Source of the DNA: Luteolibacter luteus
Lineage (GTDB): Bacteria; Verrucomicrobiota; Verrucomicrobiia; Verrucomicrobiales; Akkermansiaceae
Length of the DNA: 64,000 bases
Reading direction: 5' to 3'
Assembly (NCBI RefSeq): GCF_012913485.1
Contig: NZ_CP051774.1
Span: 930,001 to 994,000 of the forward strand
This document shows positions 33,954 through 42,245 of the stretch, in pieces (the first letter of the stretch is position 1; each line of letters starts with the position of its first letter). The translations under genes were made by a program, and so were the position numbers. A model generated the notes under the pieces. It did no database searches. It was not told where the DNA came from and saw only the letters and a program-made list of their open reading frames with translations.

Positions 33954-34913
33954 ATGGAGCCCGTGAAACGGCTCTTCCTCGTCCTCATCGCGCTCGCCAC
34001 CTGCGACGCAGAAGAGATTACCTTCAAGCAACCCGCGATGGTGATGGAAAAGGCATTCCCGATCGGGAATGGCGATCTCCGGGCGCGGGTCAAGGGCCGG
34101 ACCGGGATCGAGCCCATGGCCATCCTGCCCAAGGGAGGGAAACGCCCGGCCACCGCCAACGTTCCGGGAAATGCCTTCTGCGGACCCGCTTGGTTCCATT
34201 TCTCGCTCGATTGGCTCGCGGGAAAGGCCCCGGTTTCTGACTACAAGCGGGTCTTGAATCTGGAGGACGGCACCGTGGTCACCACCTTCAAACGGGGCGG
34301 CGCGGGATTCACTTGGACTGTTTTCGCCAGTTCGGCCGATGACCTCATCGTGACCCATCTACGCACGGACAAGCCGGGGGCGCTGAACTTCAAGCTCGAA
34401 CTCCCGACCGAACACAAGGGCAAGGTCCACGTGGAGGATCGCCGGATCCTGATCCTGAATGGCGACCTCGGCGGCAAGAAATCAAAGCCCTTCGAAGCCC
34501 GGGCTTGGGTCTATCCCATGGAGTCAGAGGTCACTCCGGGCACCAAGGACATCACCGTGAAAGGCGAAGGCGAGGCTCTGATCCTTCTGGCAGCAGAGAC
34601 CGACCCCGAAAAAATCAAGACCCTGCCGGATCGGCTCAAGCCCTTGGGTTTCGGTGGAGACGATCACCCGGATGTCTTCCAAGTGTGGAAAGGATTATTA
34701 GAGCGGCACACCGCCGCCCATCGCAAGTCGATGGAAGGCGCAGGTGAAGGCAAGACCCGGCTCCTTTCCCGCTACCTGAAAGTGGCCATCACCCGCCCGG
34801 CGGAAGGCGAGATCCTGCCACCGGAGCCTGGCGTGCCCGCCGAACCGATCATCCTCCCCGAGCTCGATCCCGAGGAGATGGTCGATCCCGATCTGCTTCC
34901 GAAGAAGGAGTAG
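33954..34913 (+). CDS. Exported GH95 N-terminal-domain-like protein lacking the catalytic domain
   Basis: The ATG at 33954 gives a signal peptide (KRLFLVLIALATCDA) and a 319-residue product. The motif MEKAFPIGNGDLRARVKG near residues 30-47 matches the start of the beta-sandwich domain of GH95 fucosidases and related GH65-like enzymes. The following strands (VVTTFKRGGAGFTWTVFASSADDLIVTHLRTDKPGALNF) also fit. After about residue 280 a proline- and acid-rich tail ends the protein where an (alpha/alpha)6 barrel would begin, so no glycosidase activity is expected. It may bind glycans. Confidence 0.65.
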   Translation: MEPVKRLFLVLIALATCDAEEITFKQPAMVMEKAFPIGNGDLRARVKGRTGIEPMAILPKGGKRPATANVPGNAFCGPAWFHFSLDWLAGKAPVSDYKRVLNLEDGTVVTTFKRGGAGFTWTVFASSADDLIVTHLRTDKPGALNFKLELPTEHKGKVHVEDRRILILNGDLGGKKSKPFEARAWVYPMESEVTPGTKDITVKGEGEALILLAAETDPEKIKTLPDRLKPLGFGGDDHPDVFQVWKGLLERHTAAHRKSMEGAGEGKTRLLSRYLKVAITRPAEGEILPPEPGVPAEPIILPELDPEEMVDPDLLPKKE

Positions 34914-34916
34914 CCC

Positions 34917-35372
34917 CTAGCGGCTCAACTCCTCTTGGCACACCAGCTTGAAGCCGGCACTATTCAGCACCGTTACCGCGAAGTCGTAGTCCTCCACGTG
35001 GAGCGCCAGCAGCGAGTGCCCCTGAGGCGACGGCATCAGGGCGTAGGCAAAGTCGATGTTCGTCTCAGCCACCATCAGGGTATCGAGCACCGGCAAAAGC
35101 TCCGGCCCCGACTCACGGAGCGAAATCACCAGCAAATCACAGGTAGTATGCGGGATCCCCTTCTCCACGAAGATCTGCTCCGCGGTATCCGGATCCGTCA
35201 CCACCAGGCGAGCGATCGTCGCGTCCCGGGAATCCTGCACGCTGATGCCCACCACTTCGATCGCGGCACCACGCAGCAGCTTCACCAGTGATGCCAAGGC
35301 CCCGGCACGGTTCGGAAGCAGCACGGAAAATTGCTTCACCGGATTCCCCGGCTCGATCGTCTTGGCTGGCAT
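34917..35372 (-). CDS. Tandem ACT domain protein
   Basis: The 151-residue protein consists of two ACT-like units: KQFSVLLPNRAGALASLVKLLRGAAIEVVGISVQDS at 13-48 and LPVLDTLMVAETNIDFAYALMPSPQGHSLLALHVED after residue 92. ACT domains bind amino acids or similar ligands. No enzyme domain is attached, so it may be a free-standing sensor. It ends 4 bases after the convergent GH95-N-like gene and follows the ankyrin lipoprotein gene by 15 bases. Confidence 0.8.
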   Translation of the reverse strand: MPAKTIEPGNPVKQFSVLLPNRAGALASLVKLLRGAAIEVVGISVQDSRDATIARLVVTDPDTAEQIFVEKGIPHTTCDLLVISLRESGPELLPVLDTLMVAETNIDFAYALMPSPQGHSLLALHVEDYDFAVTVLNSAGFKLVCQEELSR

Positions 35373-35387
35373 GTTCGGAGAGAGGTC

Positions 35388-36854
35388 TCAGCCCCGCGGT
35401 CCGCGGAGCGGGACCGTTATTACCTCACCTTTCGACAAATTCTCAATCACCATTTGATTCGGGCGGACATCCACCACGACATACTGGCTGCCGTCCTCAC
35501 CGCTGAACTTCTGGCCAGCCTTCGCCAGATAGCGTCTGCCGCCGCCGTCTTCCACCAGTGCCACGGGATCATGCGCGGTGGACGGGATCCCGCTCACCAG
35601 TTCCCGCGTCCGGCCCGTGCCTCCATCCAGCACCTCCACCACGGAGGCTTCCGTGAGGCCGCTGGAACGATCTTTCTGCTCCATCATCCGGTGCTGGACC
35701 TTCACGATTGTTAGAGAAGTGCCCGGGATCGGGGCACCTTTCGAGATCTGTTGGACGCCACTGCCCGCCACCCGGATCGAGGCGGTTTCCCCCTTCACGG
35801 TTTCGATGCGCAAGGGTAGCTCCCGCTGGCGGAACGCCCGCATCTTCAGCGGCGCTTGGGAAACCACTTCAGAGCCTCCTGAAACCGGCATGCTCACCGG
35901 TCCGGCGATCTCCTTCAGGGTCGCGCCCTCGAGGGCCACCGGCGCGGCATGACTCGCCACCGGCGTATGGCCGCCGCCCGTGGCCGGCTCGGAAGAAGCC
36001 AAGCCGGCCGCTTGGTCCGCCTTCTCCATTTGAGCCAGCATTTCCGCCCCGAGATCGGACGGCTCCTCAATCCCGAATTCCTCCTTCCCCGGCTCTTCAG
36101 AGAGACGCAGGGCCACCTCTTCATGCCCGGCCTCGCGAGCGATGTCTGCGGCAATGCGGCCTTCTTCATCCATCGAAAAGCGGTTCGCCCCCACACCGAT
36201 CAGCATCTCCACGGCTTCGATGTTCCCATTCTCTGCTGCCAGCATCAGCGGGGTGCGGCCATCGTCGGTCCGGGCATAGACCGAGGCACCATAAGCCGTG
36301 AGGGCGTCGATCACACCCGACTTGCCTTCGATCGCCGCGAGCAAGATGGCGGTATCGAGACTGTCCCGGTCATAGGCGGCGAGCTCCGATACCATCTCGG
36401 CCCGGCCTTCGTTCACGGCCAAGGTTAGCGGCCGGTATCCTTTCGCATCCTTCTTCAAGGGATCCGCCTTTTGGGAAAGGAGATACCGCACCATCGCAGG
36501 AGAACCCTTGACCACTGCCGTCATCAGCGGCGTCCGGTCACCCGCGCCCGTCACATCTACCGGCACATGCTGGTCCAACAGGAAATCCGCGGACTTCATC
36601 ATTCCCGCAGCCGCGGCGGCGTGCAGCGCGGTGTCGCCCTCGGAATTCCGGACATCAGGTGCGATTCCACCTTTGACCAGTTTCTGCATCGTCGCCACGT
36701 CGTCGCTCTCCGCCGCCCGGAAAAAGCTCTCCGGGGTGATTTCATAGCCCTTCTCCTTCAGCTCCTGTTTGGCGGCCTCTTCCCGGTTTTTACAACCGGG
36801 AGATGCCAGCACCAGGGTGCCAGCCAAGAGAAATACCATGGGTTTCCCGCTCAT
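35388..36854 (-). CDS. Ankyrin-repeat lipoprotein
   Basis: The 488-residue product starts with a lipoprotein signal (VFLLAGTLVLASPGC, lipid Cys at 21). At least five ankyrin repeats span residues 42-255 (GDTALHAAAAAGM, RTPLMTAVVKGSPAMVRYLL, YRPLTLAVNEGRAEMV, RTPLMLAAENGNIEAVEMLI, DIAREAGHEEVALRL). After a low-complexity linker, residues 330-488 form beta-rich repeating units with similar endings (LPLRIETVKGETASIRVAG and VVVDVRPNQMVIENLSKGEVITV). It should be anchored to a membrane facing the periplasm. Partner unknown. Confidence 0.82.
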   Translation of the reverse strand: MSGKPMVFLLAGTLVLASPGCKNREEAAKQELKEKGYEITPESFFRAAESDDVATMQKLVKGGIAPDVRNSEGDTALHAAAAAGMMKSADFLLDQHVPVDVTGAGDRTPLMTAVVKGSPAMVRYLLSQKADPLKKDAKGYRPLTLAVNEGRAEMVSELAAYDRDSLDTAILLAAIEGKSGVIDALTAYGASVYARTDDGRTPLMLAAENGNIEAVEMLIGVGANRFSMDEEGRIAADIAREAGHEEVALRLSEEPGKEEFGIEEPSDLGAEMLAQMEKADQAAGLASSEPATGGGHTPVASHAAPVALEGATLKEIAGPVSMPVSGGSEVVSQAPLKMRAFRQRELPLRIETVKGETASIRVAGSGVQQISKGAPIPGTSLTIVKVQHRMMEQKDRSSGLTEASVVEVLDGGTGRTRELVSGIPSTAHDPVALVEDGGGRRYLAKAGQKFSGEDGSQYVVVDVRPNQMVIENLSKGEVITVPLRGPRG

Positions 36855-36878
36855 GGCGGCGAGATTAGTTCACCTTTC

Positions 36879-37580
36879 TTAAGCTTTCAATCCGGAACCT
36901 GTCGCGGGCTCGACGCTCCGGATATAACAGATGCCCCCTTCCACGCGAAACTTCACCTCCATGCCGCACAGGCCCGCCCCATGGACTCGCCCTTCCTCTT
37001 CTCTACCCACTGCGGGCCGCGGATCCAGCGAGAGCGCCTCGACAATGAGCTGCTTGGCGCGCTCCGGCAGCCGGTAAAAGCCATCGGCCCCCTCGGTGGA
37101 AACCGCCAGCCGCGCCGGAGCTTCGCCAGCAAAGCCCCCTCGGGCATCCACCGGTGCCTCGGCATACGGAATGTAAGGCTTCACATCGAAGACAGGCGTG
37201 CCATCCACCAGATCCAGCCCCCCAAGCAAGAGCACCGTTCCCTGCCCCTCGCGCTTCTCCAGACCTTCCAGCTTCACCAGCGATAGCCCGAGGCCGTTGG
37301 GCCGGAAGGTAGAGCGGCTAGCAAAAACCCCCACCCTCTCATTACCACCCAGACGCGGCGGTCGGACGGTCGGACTCCAGCCACTCTCCGCGGTAAGATG
37401 AAACCCGAAGATGAGCCATAGGTGGGAAAAACCTTCAATGCCCCGCAAGGCCTCCGCCTGGCGAAACTCAGGCTCGAAGACTAGCTCACCCCAAGCGCTT
37501 GGACAGAGCCCCGGCTGACGCGGCACCCCGAACTTTCCGCCGAAGCATGAGCGAACGATACCGATGGGCTGGATCTCCAT
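36879..37580 (-). CDS. trmO: tRNA (N6-threonylcarbamoyladenosine(37)-N6)-methyltransferase TrmO
   Basis: The ATG at 37580 (MEIQPIGIVRS) is the natural start; the frame stays open upstream but opposes the next gene. The 233-residue protein has the UPF0066/TsaA fold: FGVPRQPGL, GFSHLWLIFGFHL, RLGGNERVGVFASRSTFRPNGLGLSLVKL and DGTPVFDVKPYIPYAEA. TrmO methylates t6A37 in tRNAs that read ACY codons, using S-adenosylmethionine. It is 24 bases upstream of the ankyrin lipoprotein gene on the same strand. Confidence 0.93.
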   Translation of the reverse strand: MEIQPIGIVRSCFGGKFGVPRQPGLCPSAWGELVFEPEFRQAEALRGIEGFSHLWLIFGFHLTAESGWSPTVRPPRLGGNERVGVFASRSTFRPNGLGLSLVKLEGLEKREGQGTVLLLGGLDLVDGTPVFDVKPYIPYAEAPVDARGGFAGEAPARLAVSTEGADGFYRLPERAKQLIVEALSLDPRPAVGREEEGRVHGAGLCGMEVKFRVEGGICYIRSVEPATGSGLKA

Positions 37581-37757
37581 GCGCGGAAGCTGAACCGCCC
37601 GGAGACCCTTGCCAATCCTCCACAAATGCCCTCCCGCCGGGACTCCCTCGACTCCATTAGACACTCGATCCCTATCACACCGGCGGCCCACGCTAACAGA
37701 AGGCGAAGCGTTCCATTTCAGGATTCTCAAAAGCAGCCGCCCTCGATTTCCTGCGGC

Positions 37758-38477
37758 GTGTTCCGTTTTCACCCTCTTCTCCTCGCCACCTCGCTGGTCG
37801 CTCTCACCCAATGCGCTCGCCAGAACGACGAGCTCGCGATCGCCGGCCCCGCCAGGACCGTGACCCGGAGTGAAGCCATTGGGATCGCTTACACCTACAG
37901 CAGGCTCACTTGGACTCCGCAGGAACAACACGTGCGCCACGGAAAGGATGAGCACGGCGTCCTGGTACACACGCCCGATGCAAGTTTGAAGGGACACGGC
38001 TTCTCGAACGGTTGGTGGAAGCCCGGCAAGGAGGCCCGCGGCATGGCCTACCAATGGGGCGGCTTCGACACACCCCGCCAATTTCTCGCTGCGCTCGAAC
38101 GCGGCGAAGCAGCTGGCGATATCTCCACATCTGAGAAGCGCCGGCTCGGCGACAGCGGCACCAGCAAATCCTCTTGCGGCATCGATTGCTCCGGCTTCGT
38201 CTCGCGCTGCTGGCGGCTCTCCCGTCCCTACTCCACCAAGCAACTCCACGAAATCTGCGACAAGCTCGCGTCATGGGATGAATTGAAGGCGGGCGACATC
38301 CTGCTCAATGACCGCCACGTCGTCCTCTTCAACCACTGGGGCACACTTGGAAAAACCGTCCATGTCTACGAAGCCGGACCCTTCCCCGTCTGGCGGGTAA
38401 ATGCCGCCGAGATCCCGGTGGAGAAATTGCTCAGGGAAGGTTACTCGCCATGGCGCTATCGCCGGATCAAGGACTGA
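37758..38477 (+). CDS. NlpC/P60-like lipoprotein
   Basis: I prefer the GTG at 37758, which gives a lipoprotein signal (FRFHPLLLATSLVALTQC, lipid Cys at residue 19); the ATG at 37626 would put 44 unlikely residues before it. The mature part has KSSCGIDCSGFVSRCW with the likely nucleophile cysteine (the DCSGFV motif), then LKAGDILLNDRHVVLF with the likely histidine. This is the pattern of NlpC/P60 cysteine peptidases that cut peptidoglycan peptides. An upstream YQWGGF fits the family. Location: periplasm, membrane-anchored. Confidence 0.8.
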   Translation: MFRFHPLLLATSLVALTQCARQNDELAIAGPARTVTRSEAIGIAYTYSRLTWTPQEQHVRHGKDEHGVLVHTPDASLKGHGFSNGWWKPGKEARGMAYQWGGFDTPRQFLAALERGEAAGDISTSEKRRLGDSGTSKSSCGIDCSGFVSRCWRLSRPYSTKQLHEICDKLASWDELKAGDILLNDRHVVLFNHWGTLGKTVHVYEAGPFPVWRVNAAEIPVEKLLREGYSPWRYRRIKD

Positions 38478-38537
38478 GCCGGGATCTGAAAATCCGGGCT
38501 CGTCGCGACAAGTCATCCCTCAGATTGACTTTCAACG

Positions 38538-39236
38538 CTACGGAATACGCGATCCCTGTCCGCGGATAAAGTAGCTCGCTGTCTGGCTCACTTCGAATTC
38601 CCACCCGAGCGCTCTCAGCCGCGCAGCGAGATCCTCTGGCTCATAGAACACCTTATAAACTTGGTATTCCCGCCCGTCGTTGAGCTTGCGGCGCGAAACC
38701 GTCGACTCCTCGCCGGGAAGATCATGATTCACCGCTGTCGAACCCGAATCTCGAAGCGAATCAACGAAGAACACCCGTCCACCCGGAGCCAGACAGGAGC
38801 GCACCAATTCCCAGAACTCCTCGAAGCGCTCAGGCGGCACATGTGAAAGCCAGAAGCTGAAGAATACCACGTCGAACATCCGGTCCGGCTGCCACTTGAA
38901 GACGTCCGCTTCGATATACCTTACTTTCTCCGATTTCAGCTTCGCGGCATTCACCGCCAGCACTTCCCGCGCTCCATCCAAAGCAGTCAGGCAGGTCGCA
39001 AACGGCAACAACTGCACCGTCCAAATCCCCGTGCCACAGGCGATCTCCAGCACCTCTCCCTCCGGCCGGAAACGGGCGAGCATCTCCGAAATCTCGACTC
39101 CCTCTGCTACCCACCTGCCATTCAGCTCCGGCCCGCGGTCATAGCGCCCTTGCCGCAACCACCATTGGTCATACTCACCCGCCCGGGCATTATAATAATC
39201 GAGTTGTTCCTGTAGGGGGTCGCCGGTGCGGTGCAT
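38538..39236 (-). CDS. Class I SAM-dependent methyltransferase
   Basis: The 232-residue protein has motif I VLEIACGTGIWTVQL at about 60-74, motif II LTALDGAREVLAVN, YIEADVFKW, and a post-motif FDVVFFSFWLSHVPPERF. It methylates an unknown small-molecule or protein substrate. It stands alone, converging on the NlpC/P60 gene. Methyltransferases of this type cannot be assigned a substrate from sequence. Confidence 0.88.
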   Translation of the reverse strand: MHRTGDPLQEQLDYYNARAGEYDQWWLRQGRYDRGPELNGRWVAEGVEISEMLARFRPEGEVLEIACGTGIWTVQLLPFATCLTALDGAREVLAVNAAKLKSEKVRYIEADVFKWQPDRMFDVVFFSFWLSHVPPERFEEFWELVRSCLAPGGRVFFVDSLRDSGSTAVNHDLPGEESTVSRRKLNDGREYQVYKVFYEPEDLAARLRALGWEFEVSQTASYFIRGQGSRIP

Positions 39237-39457
39237 CGTCGGAGCTCATTCAGGATTATCGCCTGACAAAGCGCACGCTCAATTTCCCGCGGCGCAGCCT
39301 TGCTGCGAGGGTTCTTCAGGAACGATGCTGAAACTAGGATAACTAACAATCCCACGGGGCTCCTGCTCAAATAACAGGACTACCCCCGCTCAAGGATTGC
39401 CACAAGGCTAGCCCTCACCCGCCAGCCATTCATTGAACGGCCAAACCGCCCGCTTCT

Positions 39458-40072
39458 TCAAGCCGCTTTCCGCAGCAGTGCCACCAGCACGCCTTGGATG
39501 ATCAATTCGCGGGCCGGAATCAGATCCGGGAACTCCACGTTCTCCGCACGAAGGAAAGGCTTCCCCTTGTTCATGATGAAACGCTTGAGCGTCGTCTCAC
39601 CATCGATCAAGGCAGCCACCACATCCCCATCCCGCGGTTCGCGGAATTCGAGGATCACGGTATCCCCGCTGCAGATATGGGCATCAATCATCGAGTCACC
39701 CCGCACCTTCAGTGCGAAAGTCCGGGCACTGCGCGGGATTCCGATCGAAGCGATATCGATCGAAATGCATCCCTCGCGCTCCGACTCCACGTCTTGGGCC
39801 ATACCCGCGGCGATCTGGCCATACACCGGGATATCCACGATTTCCTCGCGATCGAGCTCTTCGGGGAAGACCACCGCGCGAGCCTTGCCGGGCAAGCGCT
39901 GGATCACCCCCTTGCGCTCGAGCGCGCGGAGATGGCTCATCGCCGCCGTCTGGCTGGCGAAGCCGAAATAATGCTGCAACTCGCGGGTCGACGGCATGAA
40001 GCCGGTTTTCCGCTGCGTGGCTTTCAGGTATTCCACGATTTCCCTTTGGCGCTGTGTCAAACCGTCCTGCAT
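39458..40072 (-). CDS. lexA: LexA repressor
   Basis: The ATG at 40072 (MQDGLTQRQREIVEYL) gives 204 residues, the usual LexA length. A winged helix occupies residues 1-70. The self-cleavage Ala-Gly sits in GQIAAGMAQD, the catalytic serine in RGDSMIDAHI and lysine in GETTLKRFI. It represses SOS genes and cleaves itself with RecA filaments. A palindrome fitting the verrucomicrobial LexA box is 15 bases upstream, so it is autoregulated. The in-frame extension upstream to 40108 would cover that box and is rejected. Confidence 0.95.
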   Translation of the reverse strand: MQDGLTQRQREIVEYLKATQRKTGFMPSTRELQHYFGFASQTAAMSHLRALERKGVIQRLPGKARAVVFPEELDREEIVDIPVYGQIAAGMAQDVESEREGCISIDIASIGIPRSARTFALKVRGDSMIDAHICSGDTVILEFREPRDGDVVAALIDGETTLKRFIMNKGKPFLRAENVEFPDLIPARELIIQGVLVALLRKAA

Positions 40073-40087
40073 GGCGTATGTGAACAG

Positions 40088-40101
40088 TGTTCTTAGGAAC
40101 A
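40088..40101. promoter_or_regulatory. LexA box upstream of lexA
   Basis: TGTTC-TTAG-GAACA is a perfect 5-bp palindrome with a 4-base spacer. This is the TGTTC-N4-GAACA form that I recall being reported for Verrucomicrobia LexA. It lies 15 bases before the lexA ATG, in the gap shared with the divergent carboxypeptidase gene. Confidence 0.85.
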
Positions 40102-40187
40102 AGAACATGCGTGATTCCCCGATACAAGCGGAAATTCAAGGAATCCTGCCTTGAGGGTCGGGGCCCGAGGCAGGATGATCCGCCCCG

Positions 40188-41090
40188 ATGCTTCGCAAAG
40201 CCAACTGGCGTTCCTTTGCCATTCTCGCCCTTTCCGCGCTCCTGCCCGCTTGCGGTGGTGGAGCCCCCCCGGCTCGCCCCTCCGGCCCGCCGGCTGAAAT
40301 CACGAAAGCCCAAGCGGTCCGCGCCGCCACCATCCCGCTGACCCCGCCGCCTCCGGTCGCAGCGGAAAGCGCCATCGTCATCGATCCCGTCTCCGGTCGC
40401 GTCCTCTTCGCCAAGAATGCCGATACCGAGCGCCCCATCGCCTCGACCCAGAAGCTCCTCACCGCTCTCGTGGTGATGGACACCGGCAATATCGACAAGA
40501 TCGTCACGATCTCCTCCGACGACACCTTGTGCGAACCGACCAAGCTCTACCTCAAGCCCGGCGAGACCCATAGCCGCCGCGATCTGCTCCGCGTGCTGAT
40601 GGTGAAAAGCGCCAACGATGTCGGCCGCGCCCTCGCCCGCGATGTGGGCGGCAGCCAGGAAGGCTTCGCCGAAATGATGAATCGCAAGGCAGCCTCTCTC
40701 GGCATGCGCCATTCCCATTTCATGAACCCGCACGGCTTGCCGGCGGATAACCAATATTCCACCGCACGCGATATCTCCATCGCCGCTCGCGCCGCGTGGC
40801 GCAGCCAGACGATCCGCTCCTTCACCGCGCTGCAAAGCACGACCTTCCGCCACAGCGACGGCCGGGTGAAGACGCTGACCAATACCAACAAGCTCCTCAA
40901 GCGAGTGCCCTACTGCGATGGGCTGAAGACCGGCACCACCAATGCCGCGGGCCGCTGCCTCGTGTCCTCCGGCACGCTCGGCAATCGCTCCGCGATCGTG
41001 GTCGTGCTCAAGAGCAATTCCGCCAATGTCTGGGACGACTCCGAAAAGCTGCTCCGTTGGTCACTTGAGCGCCCCGGTGCGGAGCAGTGA
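40188..41090 (+). CDS. D-alanyl-D-alanine carboxypeptidase (DacA-like lipoprotein)
   Basis: The 300-residue penicillin-binding protein has a lipoprotein signal (SFAILALSALLPAC, lipid Cys at 22). The serine-peptidase S11 motifs are SxxK (ASTQK), SxN (SAND) and KTG (KTGTT). It trims the terminal D-alanine of peptidoglycan stem peptides in the periplasm. The protein is shorter than E. coli DacA and lacks its C-terminal amphipathic anchor, which the lipid replaces. The stop overlaps the next gene by 14 bases. Confidence 0.92.
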   Translation: MLRKANWRSFAILALSALLPACGGGAPPARPSGPPAEITKAQAVRAATIPLTPPPPVAAESAIVIDPVSGRVLFAKNADTERPIASTQKLLTALVVMDTGNIDKIVTISSDDTLCEPTKLYLKPGETHSRRDLLRVLMVKSANDVGRALARDVGGSQEGFAEMMNRKAASLGMRHSHFMNPHGLPADNQYSTARDISIAARAAWRSQTIRSFTALQSTTFRHSDGRVKTLTNTNKLLKRVPYCDGLKTGTTNAAGRCLVSSGTLGNRSAIVVVLKSNSANVWDDSEKLLRWSLERPGAEQ

Positions 41091-42237
41091 TCCTACCGGA
41101 CCGCGGGAAGAACTCGCCGCTCTGGAATCAGCCGGCTTGCTGCGCAGCCTGCGTTCGCTCGATTCGCCCGCGGGTCCGAAGGTGATCCGCGACGGCCGCG
41201 AGCTGTGGAACTTCGCGTCAAACGACTACCTCGGTCTCGCCTCGCATCCGGCGCTCGCGGAAGCCTTCATCGAGGGCATCCACCGCTACGGCGCGGGATC
41301 CGCGGCTTCGCGCCTAGTCAGCGGCACCTTGCCACCGCATCGCGAGTTGGAAGAATCTCTCGCCGCCGCGAAGGGAGCGGAAGCCTCACTTGTCTTCTCT
41401 TCCGGCTTCGCCACCGCCACCGGCAGCCTCCCCGCACTCGTGGGCAAGGATGACGTGGTGGTGCTCGACAAGCTCTGCCACGCATCGCTGATCGATGGCG
41501 CGCGCCTCTCCGGTGCCGTCATCCGCGTCTTCCCGCACAATGACGTCCCGAAGCTGGATCGCCTGTTAGAGGTCATCCGGAAAAAGCAAGCGGGAGCACG
41601 CGTGATCGTCGTCACCGAGTCCGTCTTCTCGATGGATGGCGACCTCTGCCCCCTGCGCGAGATCATCGAAACAAAGGACAAGCACGGTGCCCTGCTCTTC
41701 CTCGATGAAGCCCACGCCTTCGGAGCGATCGGACCTTCTGGCATGGGTCTCGCCGCCCAACTCGGACTCCAGGACCGTGTTGACTTCCAAATGGGCACCT
41801 TGAGCAAGGCCGCGGGCCTTTCCGGTGGGTATCTCGCCTGCTCCGCGGAATGGCGGGACCTGCTCGTCAACCGCGCACGCTCCTTCATCTACTCCACCGC
41901 CCCGCCACCCGCTCTCGCCCACGCGGCGATGGCCTCTCTGGCGCTGATCCGCTCGGCGACCGGCGATGCCCTGCGCGAGTCGCTGCACGCAAACATCGCA
42001 GCCTTCGCACCGGGTCATCCCTCTCCCATCGTCCCCATCATCCTCGGCGAAAACCAGCGGACTCTCGATGCATCCAAAGCCCTCGAAGAGCGCAGCTACC
42101 TCGTTCCCGCCATCCGCTTCCCCACCGTTCCCCGCGGCACGGCCCGCCTCCGCATCTCGATCTCAGCAGCCCACCCGCTGGAAGCGTTGGCAGGCCTGAA
42201 GAACGAGATCGCTGCCATCTCACGCGACAGATCATAG
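41077..42237 (+). CDS. Alpha-oxoamine synthase, probable 8-amino-7-oxononanoate synthase (BioF-like)
   Basis: The GTG at 41077 gives 386 residues; upstream in-frame codons belong to the carboxypeptidase gene. Family features are NDYLGLASHP, GAGSAASRLVSGT, LFLDEAHAFGAIGPSG, the PLP lysine in MGTLSKAAGLSGGYL, and TVPRGTARLRISISAAH. It condenses an acyl thioester with an amino acid, in biotin synthesis pimeloyl-ACP with alanine. No other bio genes are near, so 2-amino-3-ketobutyrate ligase or another relative is possible. Confidence 0.85.
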   Translation: MRSSDPTGPREELAALESAGLLRSLRSLDSPAGPKVIRDGRELWNFASNDYLGLASHPALAEAFIEGIHRYGAGSAASRLVSGTLPPHRELEESLAAAKGAEASLVFSSGFATATGSLPALVGKDDVVVLDKLCHASLIDGARLSGAVIRVFPHNDVPKLDRLLEVIRKKQAGARVIVVTESVFSMDGDLCPLREIIETKDKHGALLFLDEAHAFGAIGPSGMGLAAQLGLQDRVDFQMGTLSKAAGLSGGYLACSAEWRDLLVNRARSFIYSTAPPPALAHAAMASLALIRSATGDALRESLHANIAAFAPGHPSPIVPIILGENQRTLDASKALEERSYLVPAIRFPTVPRGTARLRISISAAHPLEALAGLKNEIAAISRDRS

Positions 42238-42245
42238 CGGGCCCT

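Noticed and set aside
37581-38249. N-terminal extension of TrmO
   Set aside because: It lies antisense to the NlpC/P60-like gene, and TrmO homology begins at the ATG at 37580.
39311-39323. GTTC-N5-GAAC palindrome, possible second LexA box
   Set aside because: The spacer is 5 and not 4 bases, the outer T/A pair is missing, and it is not placed before a gene start.
39696-40853. 385-codon antisense frame over lexA and the carboxypeptidase
   Set aside because: It covers the LexA box and two well-supported genes, and its product has low-complexity composition.
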